Of a stretch of DNA of 64,000 bases, positions 21,925 through 31,264 are shown one piece after another (positions within the stretch are counted from its first letter, which is position 1; the number at the start of each line of letters is the position of its first letter). This stretch comes from Sepiola atlantica (taxonomy: Eukaryota; Mollusca; Cephalopoda; Sepiida; Sepiolidae). The position numbers and the translations under genes are program-made. The stretch covers positions 25,889,913 to 25,953,912 of the forward strand of contig OY744525.1 of NCBI GenBank assembly GCA_963556195.1. The letters run 5' to 3'. The notes under the pieces are model-generated. The model did not search any database. It was not told the origin of the DNA and saw only the letters and a list, made by a program, of their open reading frames with translations.

Positions 21925-22330
21925 TCCTCAAACAGAACATTTTTGCACCACTTTTATGTCCTCTTCGAAGATTAAAATCCAGATATAATGATACTAAACC
22001 TTATGTCTAGAATACGTTTTCCAATTTTGATAAAAATCTATTACAAAATTCACGGCTTAAGCATAACGGGTCTTAAGAAGAAATTAAAATTTAGGGAATC
22101 TTACTTAACGGTGTTTAATAATTATGGATCAAATTCAATGCAAATCTGAAATATTTGAATTTTCAAATAGAAGGTTGTCCCCATATTATGCCCTCCAAAA
22201 TATTTTAAAATACTCCAAAGAAACTGAAATTTGGGGAATATTAATTAATTGATATCTAATATCTATTATTAAAATTTCACAAAAATCAAAGGTGTCTGAA
22301 ATACCAGGAAGGGCTTCCACTCGCTTTTTG
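21925..22330 (+). repeat. Interspersed repeat R, copy 1
   Basis: TTTTTGCACCACTTTTATGTCC, ATAATGATACTAAACCTTATGT, TTAAGAAGAA(A/G), GGAATCTT(A/G)CTTAA and later blocks recur in order at 31265-31290 plus 31635-32030, where a U2-headed SINE splits the copy. Noncoding. Confidence 0.75.
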
Positions 22331-22574
22331 CATAAAACTAAAGTAAACTATATTACCCACTCTCACACATAGCAGCTATGTTCCAAAATTCATAATGATC
22401 GGTTAATTAATTTAAGAATGAATCCTGTACATGCAAATATATAAACACATAAACATAACTTTATATAAATAGAGAGATATCGTCGACGTACCCGTGACCA
22501 CTTTTTATTCTACTTTGATTTCATTCGAAATTCAAACACTGTGACATATCTTTTAAGAGATTCTTCTTTCATGT

Positions 22575-22750
22575 CTAAAAATAATAAATCTCTTCACTTC
22601 TATATCATCATTATTGTCACCATTATTCTTTTATAGGAGTATTATTATTATTTATTATTCTTATATAGAAGTAAAGAGACTTATTATTTTGCCATCTAAT
22701 TTACATACGTATTTCTGGTGTATACAGACACACGTATGTAAATTAGATGT
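22575..22750. repeat. Two nested hairpins
   Basis: AATAATAAATCTCTTCACTTC (22578-22599) is answered by GAAGTAAAGAGACTTATTATT (22666-22687). Just downstream CATCTAATTTACATACGT (22693-22710) is answered by ACGTATGTAAATTAGATG (22732-22749). Both could extrude as stem-loops. No coding. Confidence 0.8.
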
Positions 22751-22943
22751 CCATGCTGAGCAAAGAGAGTCACTCTTTCTCTAAATGCTCACAAAAGACA
22801 TTTAGAAATATTAGAGAGTGGTTGAATCAACATTAAGTGAAAGAGGGCGAGAGAAATATAATTAAGAGAGAGAGAGGGGTGACTTGTTCAATTAATTTTA
22901 AATTACAAACAATTAGAACAATTAAAACAGATTTTTTTTTAGC

Positions 22944-23045
22944 TAGGAGCAAAGTGTGGTATCTGCTCTGATACTACATTTCATCTTTTCTGTCCTCGGT
23001 CAGTGAAGGAGAAATCTTTGTAGACTGAGGCAATTTTATTTTTGT
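22944..23045. repeat. Imperfect palindrome plus interspersed repeat
   Basis: AAAGTGTGGTATC (22951-22963) and GATACTACATTT (22970-22981) form a hairpin. The right half continues into sequence shared with 6125-6215. AGTGTGGTATCTGCTCTGATAC also resembles U2 snRNA, but weakly. Confidence 0.6.
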
Positions 23046-23185
23046 CCAATCCAGAGCGTTTTGGGGGAGCCGAACTAACTCTGCCCTCGTGGGGAGGCAA
23101 GTAGATAGAAACACTTTGTTTTGTATAATTTGGATTATTCGGACTACTGTTCTCATCTTGAGTGTTATTCTCACAATATTTTGGC

Positions 23186-23225
23186 CGATGTAACCTCCGA
23201 CCTTCTTCAGGGTATCTTGTCGAAT
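23186..23225 (-). ncRNA. Decayed hammerhead-like core at the Penelope end
   Basis: On the minus strand CTGAAGA (23220-23214), the stem GGTCGG...TCGGCC, then CAAAAT where GAAAC is expected. The lost G of GAAA makes this copy unlikely to cleave. Confidence 0.5.
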
Positions 23226-23289
23226 TCGGCAATCTGCACGGAATTTCGAACGGAACTCTTTATTTCATCCATGGAGGTAGCATATATCA

Positions 23290-24982
23290 TCGACTGATGA
23301 CAAAATCCGCATCCAAGAATACCTGGATATATCATATAAGCAAGAATTTAAGAAGGCCAAATCTCGCCAAATAAACAAATTGAAAAATCTGAAAGCCAAG
23401 GACATAAGACTCTGTGTCCACGATTCACCAATAAGAGCCATTGTCTACAAAAGCAAATGTCAGCTGACTTCCTCTGGGGAATCAGTGCTAAACAAAGGTC
23501 TCAACTTCACCACAACCATCAAGCGGATTCCATACTTAGACATGATAGCTCCTATAGAAAAGGCAGCCTTGAATAAACCCAAGGCACAAAGAGATGAGCT
23601 AAGGTGGAAGGTGAGACAAGCACTCGAGAATTCATAGCCTCCAAAAACTAACGTCTCAAAAGAAGTATTGGTTATCAAGTCACTATGCAGTGATGATGAT
23701 ATCATAATACTACCAGCAGACAAAGGCAATGCTACAGTGTTAATGGATAGAGTGGAATATTCCAAAAGATTGGTAGATCTAATAGGATCTGGTGGTTACT
23801 GTAAAGTAAAAAAAGAAGTAACAAAGAATCTGACTTGGAAAACAGAGAGGCAGCTGTTACAGATCCTTAGTAAGAACAAAGACCTAATTCCACCTGCAAA
23901 ATACAGACAGCTGGTTCAGCATTACAGCAAGCTACCACACATATACGACCTTCCTAAGATTCACAAAGACGGTATTCCATTAAGACCCATTGTCAGCGCC
24001 TGAGGTTCAGCATGCTACCCATTGAGCCGATTCCTGGTAGATATAATCACCTCACTCACAGGCAAATCTCCATCCTATGTCAAGAATTCAGCTCACTTTG
24101 TAGAAAAAAATCAACAATGCTCCCATTCATTCCAACCAGATGGTGAGTCTAGATGTAGTGAGTCTGTTCACAAAAGTACCCACTAACGGTACGGGATAAG
24201 TTGACTTCAGACACTTTACTGGAGGAACATACTTGTATCCCAATTGATAATCTAATGGAGATGTTTACCTTCTGTGTAGAAACCGCATACTTCGTGCTGG
24301 AATCTGATTTATATATCAGCAGGAAGAAGGTCTAGCTATGGGATCATGATTGTCCTCAGTACTGGCCAATGTATACATCACGGTGGCTAAGTGGTTAATG
24401 ACCCAGACTGAGGACCTGGGTGTGCCGAGTTCGAATCCAGTTTGTTCCACAGAAACGCTTTCATCAAAACCCACACGTGACCTTATGGAGAGAGGGTAAA
24501 TAAAATACATAGAATACTTTGAGGAAATGTGGCTATGATATGTGGATGACACATTCATACTCTGGCCTCACCAGGAAGATGTTCAAACATTACTGGACTA
24601 CGTGAACTCTCTCCGTCCATCTATACAGTTCACGAGGGAAAAGGAACATAATAACAAATTATCCTTCCTAGATGTGCTGATAACTCGCACTGATCAGGGG
24701 TTTAGGTCATCTGTATATCGAAAGCAAACTTTCATTGGACAATATGTAAATTTCAACTCACACCATCCATATAATGTAAAGAAAGGAATCGTCCGTTGCC
24801 TACAACATCGAGCAAAGGCAATATGTAGTAACAGCAATACATATCAAGAGGAGATGGACAGTTTAAGAGAAACCCTCCACCGAAGCAACTATCTAGAGCG
24901 CATGATATCAGCTCCAAGAAATCTGGACCCAAACCAAAGGACACCACCCGAACATTCACCACAGTTTTTATACCGTATATGA
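23290..24982 (+). pseudogene. Penelope reverse transcriptase, broken
   Basis: Blocks in order: KAKDIRLCVHDSPIRAIVYK, FTTTIKRIPYLDMIAPIEKA, then after an in-frame stop SDDDIIILPADKGNATVLMD, YSKRLVDLIGSGGYCKV, LPHIYDLPKIHKDGIPLRPI (RT fingers), a decayed SLDVVSLFTKVPT block, SDLYISRKKV-like, LANVY interrupted by a SINE, EYFEEM, YVDDTFILWPHQEDVQTLLD (catalytic YxDD) and FLDVLITRTDQGFRSSVYRK. This is the canonical Penelope RT order. At least two stops and two frameshifts besides the insertion. Confidence 0.88.
24379..24510 (+). mobile_element. tRNA-derived SINE inserted in the RT domain
   Basis: Head with A box GGTGGCTAAGTGG and B box GAGTTCGAATCC about 35 bp later, body shared with 3285-3402, 3' end GGTAAATAAAATACAT. 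The target duplication ATACAT flanks it (24373-24378 and 24505-24510). Removing it rejoins the codons for LANVY and the EYFEEM block of the host RT. Confidence 0.85.
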
Positions 24983-25084
24983 AGGGCTTGTCAGAAAAAA
25001 TTCAAAGAATATGTAATCCACATGACATAAGGATAGTATTCAGGTGCGACTCAACTCTCCAAAAGCTATGACTAAGAACTGTGT

Positions 25085-25618
25085 CTGGTGATACCAGATC
25101 AGGCTGCCCTGTGGCTCCCTGAGACGAAATTCACCTACATTGACGTTTTTTTTTTTTTTTTTTTTGTAAAACTTAATTATGTTCTACAAAACCAAAAACA
25201 AAAACAACAGCCCCTCTCCCTTTCTCCCTCCCCTTTTTTATTTTATTTTTCCTACCCTACTCCCGGTCCTGGATATGACCTAAAACTGCATCCGATGGTG
25301 AGATCCGGCTTACGGACTTTGGGGAATGTGGAGCCTCCTCTTAATTACCATTGCTCCCAGGTCCACCCTGACCCGGAGTGGTAGTACCTGTTAGGGTCCC
25401 AACTATGGGTTAAATAGAAACAGATATTAAAAGGGGAAAGAAACAAAAAAGAGAAGAAAACAAATATACTTTAACAACCAAACCAAACACCATCAATAAA
25501 TATTTGAACATATAAAGAACTTGAAGCATAAAAACTTTCACCAAAATGACTGCATTCGGCATTAAATAACCTGAAAAGGGTTGATATGCCGTAAAACAAA
25601 ACAACCAAACAACCAAAC
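25085..25618 (+). mobile_element. 534-bp SINE-like retroposon with target duplication
   Basis: Inserted in the Penelope linker. CTAAGAACTGTGT occurs at 25072-25084 and again at 25619-25631, a 13-bp target-site duplication. Layout: head CTGGTGATACCAGATCAGGC, a T21-type run, CCAAAAACAAAAACAACA, a GC-rich middle (CTACTCCCGGTCC ... GTGGTAGTACC), then the tail CATTAAATAACCTGAAAAGG, GTTGATATGCCGTAAAACAA, ending in AACCAAACAACCAAA. Head and tail are shared with 15725-16110; the GC-rich middle is extra here. Confidence 0.85.
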
Positions 25619-25920
25619 TAAGAACTGTGTGTATGCAATTCCATATAAGTGTGAAAAAATATACAACGGTGAGATATGCTTCCCACTAAAAGTAAGGCGA
25701 GAAGAACACTAACCCTAAACCCGTAATATGTGGAGATATCAAAAATTTGGGTAAGGGTGGCCACATATGGAGGGAAAGGGAAACTATCTACCCTTATGGG
25801 ACGAAGTAAAAATTATAGACAGAGAAGAACGGTGAAGAGTAAGACAACTGAAAGAAGCAACGCATATGTTGAGCAGACCTCATGTAGAAGTTAATACAAT
25901 ATGGAAACAATTATAAATAA
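25619..25920 (+). pseudogene. GIY-YIG domain of Penelope copy 2
   Basis: KNCVYAIPYKCEKIYNGE, PLKVRREEH, a short disrupted segment, WPHMEGKGNYLPLWDEVKII, DREER, RVRQLKEATHMLSRPHVEVN match the domain at 7018-7380 block for block. Stops at the HRKAV region and after REER. Confidence 0.8.
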
Positions 25921-25932
25921 TAGATAAGGACA

Positions 25933-25935
<3 letters not shown>

Positions 25936-25967
<32 letters not shown>
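25936..25967. repeat. (AT)n microsatellite
   Basis: About 32 bp at the 3' boundary of Penelope copy 2. Confidence 0.95.
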
Positions 25968-25970
<3 letters not shown>

Positions 25971-26083
25971 ATATATAGTAAAAAAAATTTTTTTTAAATA
26001 ATTTAATATTATTATAAGCCCGTTCTGAGTGAAATTGAAAGTTGAGCACTGTCGGAAAGATTAAAAATAAACATTCAGACTAG

Positions 26084-26389
26084 GTGAACGCTTACAGATT
26101 CAATAGAGCCGTTATTCCCTTCCTTGATACTCTTATAATTAAATCCAACAACAAACTAGAATTCAAGGTACACCGCAAAAACACTCACAAAAATGACTAC
26201 ATACATTTCTACTCCCACCACCATAGCAAGATCAAAACAGGTATAATTATAGGCTTCTTCCTATGCGCCCTTAGAATATGTAGCCCCCCTCACATAGATG
26301 AAGAAATAAAGTACATTTTTAATTCCCTAAAAACATTGCAATACCCCATATATGTATGTATGTATATAGTAATGTATAGTAATATGTAG
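26084..26389 (+). pseudogene. Penelope RT C-terminal fragment, second lineage
   Basis: The frame reads VIPFLDTLIIKSNNKLEFKV, HRKNTHKNDYIHFYSHHHSK, IKTGIIIGFFLCALRICSPP and EEIKYIFNSLKTLQYPI. This corresponds to the region after YxDD (FLDxL...RKPT...) in Penelope RTs, but its sequence differs clearly from the copies at 7-8 and 23-25 kb. It is a separate PLE family. No other part of it is nearby. Confidence 0.75.
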
Positions 26390-26519
26390 TAATAAGTAGC
26401 GATCTATAGTGATAAATAGTAAGACTGCACATCTAAAATACAAGAATTGGTTTAAGGCTCCCAAAATTCATACTAGAATTGTCTGCAAGGACCCGGATAA
26501 AGTACTAAGTTAAATTCAG

Positions 26520-26815
26520 TTCGAGGTGCAGTTTTCTGAAGGTTCAAGTTTCAATCCTCAGTGCAGGCGATACTAAAAATTGCGAATTTATTGAAGATTT
26601 CTACCCGATTATGGCTGACGGACCGAGAGCATGCTACCCCCGTGGATTAAATAAAGGGTTCCGTTTTAAATTATGTGCAGATTCCCGAGTTCAACAAGAT
26701 ACACCTGAAGAAGGTTGAAGGTTAGATCGGCCGAAACGTTGTGAGAATAACACTCAGTAGTCTGAATAATCCAAATTATACAAATTAGCAATCCTCATCT
26801 CAAAAATTCAGAAAC
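26520..26815 (+). mobile_element. Solo Penelope terminal unit
   Basis: Carries GATTATGGCTGACGGACCGA, CCCGAGTTCAACAAGATACA, the hammerhead-like core, the inverted-arm sequence AGTCTGAATAATCCAAATTA and the terminus GCAATCCTCATCT. The same series, reversed, occurs at 63247-63565. No coding sequence is attached, so it behaves like a solo terminal repeat. Confidence 0.75.
26702..26743 (+). ncRNA. Hammerhead-ribozyme-like core, Penelope family
   Basis: CAC (26702-26704), CTGAAGA (26705-26711), one extra A, stem II GGTTG...CGGCC with G-U pairs, GAAA (26733-26736), palindromic ACGT (26736-26739) as a two-pair dimer-type stem III, cleavage after GTT (26740), then GTG pairing with CAC. This fits the very short stems reported for Penelope hammerheads. 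Confidence 0.55.
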
Positions 26816-27170
26816 ATAACACTGTTTTGTTTACAAGGAATAATCTCCTAGTGTCGCCCCAGTATCATAGATTTTCAGGAAGTGCATATGCTACAAGCGC
26901 TGATACTATAGTCAAGGCTTTTCTTGTGCTTACAAAAGAGCTATACAATATGTAGAATCAAATTGGCATGAAATGCTCCAATTTAATATGCAAATATCGC
27001 TTAATTCAAAGAATCAATTCCAGAAATATGGTTTGTTTTGTGTTATTAAAGCATATAGGGAAAAAAGCCTTAGGGAAACAAACATTGATGAGCTCACATT
27101 TAGTATAATATAAATATATATATATATATATATATAATGTGTGTGTAATTAGGCAGCATTCCTTCTCTTA
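26816..27170. other. Unique sequence with a short interspersed match and TA run
   Basis: Segment 27045-27105 (CTTAGGGAAACAAAC(A/G)TTGAT ... TTTAGTATAATA) is shared with 61470-61530. A TA run lies at 27115-27136. No gene. Confidence 0.5.
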
Positions 27171-27179
27171 TGCATGTTT

Positions 27180-27583
27180 GGTTAAACAGTAGCGACAATT
27201 TCTGTTTATTTATTTTTTATTCGTTTTGTTCGATTCGTCACACGACCGATTTGGTATTGTCGTCCATGTTGTGTAAAAAATCGCCATATTTTCGCGAACG
27301 TTTTCGACCGACGTCGGTCATCTTCAGGCGGATGGATGAGTATGCAAAATATAAGATTTGTGAATTTATTAAGACGTTTCAATAACACTTCAACATACCT
27401 TCGCCCCCCCCCTCATAACGAGCATGGTTGATACTAGGTTTATTTACTTGAAAACGTTCGTGAAAATATGGCGATTTTTTATACAACATGGACGACAATA
27501 CCAAATCGGTCGTGCGACAAATCGAAAAAACGAATCAAAAAATAAATAAACAGAAGCTGTCGCTACAGTTTAATCAAACATGC

Positions 27584-27585
<2 letters not shown>
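27180..27585. mobile_element. 406-bp inverted-repeat element with hammerhead-like core
   Basis: Arms 27180-27305 and 27450-27585 are inverted copies (TATGCATGTTTGGTTAAACA / GTTTAATCAAACATGCATA; GGTATTGTCGTCCATGTTGT and its complement). It is bordered on both sides by TA microsatellites (27115-27136, 27586-27620), suggesting insertion into a TA tract. The core lies just inside the left arm. Confidence 0.8.
27293..27331 (-). ncRNA. Hammerhead-ribozyme-like motif with perfect stem II
   Basis: On the minus strand CCGC precedes CTGAAGA (27327-27321). After one extra T comes GACCGACGTCGGTC, a perfect palindrome (27319-27306) as stem II, then GAAA, self-complementary AACGTT as stem III, the TTC cleavage triplet, and GCG pairing with CGC of the 5' side. 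All conserved positions are present. Confidence 0.55.
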
Positions 27586-27622
<37 letters not shown>

Positions 27623-27879
27623 GAGTGAGAGAGAGTGAGAGAGAGAGAGAGATATCCATAGAGATATATGCATCTATCGGTCCAACTGAAATCACATGAA
27701 AATTACTTGACTAAAAACAATTCAATTTTCTACAAATGTATATTTGATACCAAGAGTGTTTTAGACATTTCTTTTTGAAAACATCTCCCCCCCCCAAAAA
27801 AAATGTTTTAATGGTGTTCAACTCAAGAGGTTCTAGAAAGACATTATTTAGGAGTTACAGATGGTGAACCCTCCCCCAA

Positions 27880-28165
27880 CCAATCAAGAAACATTTCTTG
27901 GCACCATCCTGATTTTGTCTGTGATAGTTGTCTTCAGTTCAAGAATATTCTGGGGATTGTTTTGATAGACATTATCTTTGAGATAACCCCCACGGATAAA
28001 AATCTGGTGGTGGTGGTGGCGGGGGTTAAAGTCCGGTAAATGTAAAGCCCATTCAGGATCACATCTCCTACTGATAAGACGATCATCAAAGTGTCTCTGC
28101 AACTATTTCTTAAGTCATTTGAAGTTTGGGGAGTTGCCCCATTTTGTTGACACCACTTTTAATCC
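27880..28165 (-). pseudogene. Mariner-like DDE transposase relic
   Basis: On the minus strand the fragments QQNGATPQTSND (second catalytic block, with Asn replacing the usual Asp) and DDRLISRRCDPEWALHLPDF, then the DF(F/L)LWGYLKDNVY-like GGYLKDNVYQNNPQ and ELKTTITDKIR match the C-terminal half of a mariner-type transposase common in invertebrates. A CACCAC slippage at the DF..W site and a frameshift after PQTSND disable it. The D-to-N change alone would abolish catalysis. Confidence 0.75.
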
Positions 28166-28274
28166 CCCACAACAGGCTTTCGTCTGCCTAAAACTTCTCA
28201 ACGATCACAAGATAGTACTAGTACTCAGTATTGATCAATACAAATGTGTACATTTGGACTATATCGTTGAACAG

Positions 28275-28415
28275 CAGTAAAACAAAGACTGTTGGACATT
28301 TATGATTGAATCTTGGTGGACAGGTCAGACATAGACGGAATTTTATTTCTGCCAAATATGGTTGGATTGCAGAAAGGATTGAATTTTATTAACAATTCTA
28401 TACGTGCCATTGTTG
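28275..28415 (+). mobile_element. DDE-transposon 3' noncoding sequence
   Basis: AAACAAAGACTGTTGGACAT, AAATATGGTTGGATTGCAG and TTGAATTTTATTAACAATTC match 10305-10445 and, reversed, 63045-63200. Confidence 0.7.
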
Positions 28416-29022
28416 GGTGTCACTCGGTACGAGAAGAGAAAAGTGTTATATTATACATACAAATATATAAGAATATAAACATATTTAACTTTATATGAAT
28501 AGAAACTAGATCACTCGATGACTGAAGAAGAAGGGGTAGAGGAAGTGGAAGGAAGAATTTCAACTAGTTTGCAAGTTCAGTGTTTCATTCATGCTTTGAT
28601 GTCGTCTGCTTATTCGTCTCGCTTCGGGGCTTTCCAGCGTTTACCGTAAACCGCCGGAAAGCACCGACGCCGAAATTCTGTTTGGCTTTTGGTATACAAG
28701 TTCCTGCTGTTAAAGTTTTACAAGGGGGAACCGGAGTAGTTTTCATGTGATTTCAGTTGGCATTGCAATGCTCCGACTCTGTCGTCGAGTTCTATCGGAT
28801 GTCTTGATATTTATACTCGCGGCTTTCAGTGTAAATATCACTTAATTTTTCCGTTATCACGTGACAATCTCCCGTGGCCTAAGGGACTAAGTGAACTCTT
28901 ACTGATTCAAGATGTCTCTATGAACCGGGTTTGCGCCCTGTGACCGTCTGAGATTGTTATTTACCTGCGTTGATGAGAGGAGTAAGCTCGAAACGATGTC
29001 GTAAATAGTAAAATATAATTTG

Positions 29023-29024
<2 letters not shown>
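28416..29024. other. No gene; one weak tRNA-like stretch
   Basis: At 28873-28950, CGTGGCCTAAGGGACTAAG and GGGTTTGCGCCC are arranged like decayed A and B boxes, possibly a SINE head. A GC-rich inverted word (GCGTTTACCGTAAACCGC, 28635-28655) is self-complementary. Nothing else was recognised. Confidence 0.35.

Positions 29025-29062
<38 letters not shown>
29025..29062. repeat. (TA)n microsatellite
   Basis: About 37 bp. Together with a second TA run at 29219-29246 it brackets the 5S-like SINE. Confidence 0.95.
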
Positions 29063-29063
<1 letters not shown>

Positions 29064-29075
29064 GGCATAATTGCC

Positions 29076-29213
29076 TTGACACACTGGTTCTCGCCAAAGT
29101 TAAGAGACATTGAACTTGACCAGTACCAGCTGGGGGACCATTTGGAAATATTAGGCGCTATAAGGAGCGCTTGTGAATTTGATATTCACTTCGGAGGAAG
29201 CAGGCATAGCCTG

Positions 29214-29217
<4 letters not shown>
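29076..29217 (+). mobile_element. 5S-rRNA-derived SINE, copy 1
   Basis: Starts TTGACACACTGGTTCTC. Then CAAAGTTAAGAGACATTG, ACCAGTACCAGCTGGGGGAC and TTAGGCGCTATAAGG follow the 3' half of 5S rRNA, covering the internal control region up to its end. About 60 bp of body follows. The family is shared with 61540-61726, which matches 5S more closely. Truncated at the 5' half of 5S, so not a functional 5S gene. Confidence 0.7.
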
Positions 29218-29245
<28 letters not shown>

Positions 29246-29261
29246 CCACACGAAGTATTAC

Positions 29262-29950
29262 CGGTTCATAACGGGAGATTGGAGCTCAGTAGAGCACCTA
29301 CCATGGAAATAACAATAGAGCAGAAAGTGACTAGCAATGTATCTACTTTACACTCTAATATATAAGATTTCAGATCTATATAATTTGTCCTATAGAGGTT
29401 TTTCTTTTTTCTTTATTTTTTTCAAAATCTACTTTTTAAAACATTTTATTAGAAGTTTCAATTAACTTTATTTTTTAAATGTATTGTCCTAACCAACCGT
29501 TGTACAGAGAGACTGAATACAATCGAGGATGGTGTCCAATAGGTAATTCAAACTCTCCGGTAAGTATATTAAAACTGTGTATAATATATAACTTAATGTG
29601 TTCTTACATCGATATGTATAAAAACATATGTCTAAATAAAGATATAGAAAGATACATAAATAATTTCATATGTACAGTAATTTAAATGTGTTTTTTTTAC
29701 TAAATCGGTTACCATTTATCAAAGCCAAACGCCACTCAAGGATAAGGGTAATGAAGAATGTGGAGATGAAGAATATTATGAGAAGATTGAATGTAGGGAC
29801 AGTTCACGAAGAATCTGTTGACATTGTGTTGTTATCTTCGTTGTTGTTGTAAGACGAGTTCTTGTTGTGAATGTCTTACATAGGGAGAACCAGAAATTGG
29901 AGCTCAGTTGAGCACCTTCCATGGAAATAAGGATATAAAGCAGAGATATA
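29262..29950 (+). repeat. Two dispersed copies of a short repeat
   Basis: GATTGGAGCTCAGTAGAGCACC and TACCATGGAAATAA at 29278-29315 recur as ATTGGAGCTCAGTTGAGCAC and TTCCATGGAAATAA at 29896-29930, followed in both by an AGCAGA(A/G)A word. AGCTCAGT and AGAGC recall a tRNA A box, but no B box follows. The 560 bp between them shows no gene. Confidence 0.5.
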
Positions 29951-30014
29951 CGACTTTTCTGTGATAACGAAGCTATAATGAACAGAAGAGAACATCCCCC
30001 ACTAGATTTCGGAC

Positions 30015-30475
30015 TTGATTTTGAACTCTGTGTATGCTAAATATGTGCGTATGCTAAAACAGACACCAATGTGTTCACACGTTATCAAAAGTTATTTGAT
30101 ATGCATTTCAAAAAGAGTCGCCAAATTAATAGGTTCCTCAATATCTACCAAGCTCCAGTCCCTGTCCTATCGCCGCAATGTTGCATCTTTATGCTTATTT
30201 TACAAATACTTTAATGGATGGTGCTCCGATGAACTAGCTGCTCTGGTGCCCCCTCGACCTAAATACACTAGACCAACCTGACAATCAGCTAAATCCCATC
30301 CATTCACTGTGGAGGTTCCCAGATGCAGGAGAGCCTTCAACTTCAATATCTTCTTTCCTCGTGCTGCAGGCCTCTGGAACTCCCTCCCTGCTCCCTGTTT
30401 CCCCAACTGTACCGACATGCAGAAGTTTAAAACTGATGTAAACAGATATCTCGATGCACAGCTCCCACCTTAGGA
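30015..30475 (+). pseudogene. LINE ORF2 C-terminus, copy A
   Basis: RVAKLIGSSISTKLQSLSYR, RNVASLCLFYKYFNGWCSDE, LAALVPPRP, a stop, then HPFTVEVPRC, FFPRAAGLWNSLPAPCFPNC and MQKFKTDVNRYLDAQLPP. This is the C-terminal part of the same Jockey/CR1-type RT as at 8.9-10.1 and 36.1-36.7 kb. A single stop (TRPT*) and one frameshift make it the best preserved copy of this part. Confidence 0.85.
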
Positions 30476-30889
30476 TGACACCCCAAACTTTCACCCTAAT
30501 TCTCAGTAGCCCCTTACATCTACAGTGGTGGCTTGTCTTGTTTGGGGTGAACTATGTTCAAAAGATTTGTTTAAAATTCAATTGATTCATCTACAGAAAC
30601 ATCTAATGCGAAATTTCCATCATTTTTGATAATTCAATCAAATATATTCGATTGAAATCTGTTTGCCATTGGTTTGTATTGTGATTCAAAATATTAGCTA
30701 ATAAAACGCCAGTCGAATGTTTCTTCTATTATCATTCAGATTAAGTCAAAATAAAATAGTCTGAATATGGGGGAACACGCAAAGAAATTATACAATAACA
30801 TTGCATCGCTTGTTTATCATAGCATATACCAGGGTGATACTTTATGGAAGTGAAAACCTGGCCAGTTATAACTAGTATTTTATTTTCCT
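30476..30889. other. LINE 3' flank and unique sequence
   Basis: AT-rich. A short LINE scrap at 30830-30870 (VILYGSENLAS-like) occurs just before the next SINE. No gene. Confidence 0.4.
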
Positions 30890-31130
30890 CCTTTCCAGGA
30901 GGTTAGACCAAGGTCAGGTGTGGTTTTGAAAAGCCAGCATACCAGGATTAGCCTACAAAAATGCCTGAGCAGCCCTGTCGGCAGCAATAAACTAACCCCT
31001 TCTCAAAGAGAAGGTAAAGCCTGGGAGGGTGGACCTGAGAATGAACAGAACCATATCTTAGCCAGACAGCAACAAAGTCACTGACAGACTGATGTCAAAG
31101 ACGTATCCCGACTGGTAAAAGCCAGGTATA
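30890..31130 (-). mobile_element. SINE related to the U2-headed family, head decayed
   Basis: Shares GAAAAGCCAGCA, CCTACAAAAA(A)TGCC, CCTGTCGGCA, AAAGCCTGGGAGGGTGGACC with 18920-19220 and 31290-31628. The end contains ATATCTTAGCC, a possible remnant of the U2 GATCTTAGCC complement. Confidence 0.65.
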
Positions 31131-31264
31131 AGTAGTATGTACTGAACGCAAACCGCCTCAGTACTATTATGAGTAGAGCAGTAATAACAATAATAATAGT
31201 ATTTCAACCTAATAGCTAAATATCTTTATCATTAGTTATTTTGCTTTGAAAAAAGCAAAACAGT

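Larger units (their letters stand above)
23105..25925 (+). mobile_element. Penelope-like element copy 2, split by two SINEs
   Basis: Begins with the terminal sequence TTTGGATTATTCGGACTACT, then the inverse hammerhead-like core, then coding sequence on the plus strand: N-terminal domain (23290-23640), RT fingers (23668-24003), palm (24080-24560), thumb/linker (24542-24982) and GIY-YIG (25619-25920). A tRNA-type SINE sits at 24379-24510 and another SINE at 25085-25618. It ends near TA repeats at 25936. Internal stops and frameshifts make it inactive. Confidence 0.9.

Noticed and set aside
22951..22981. U2-like fragment
   Set aside because: Similarity to GTAGTATCTG is short and better explained by an imperfect local palindrome.
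24379..24460. Functional tRNA gene
   Set aside because: A and B boxes are present, but the acceptor arm does not pair and a SINE body with 3' tail and target duplication follows.
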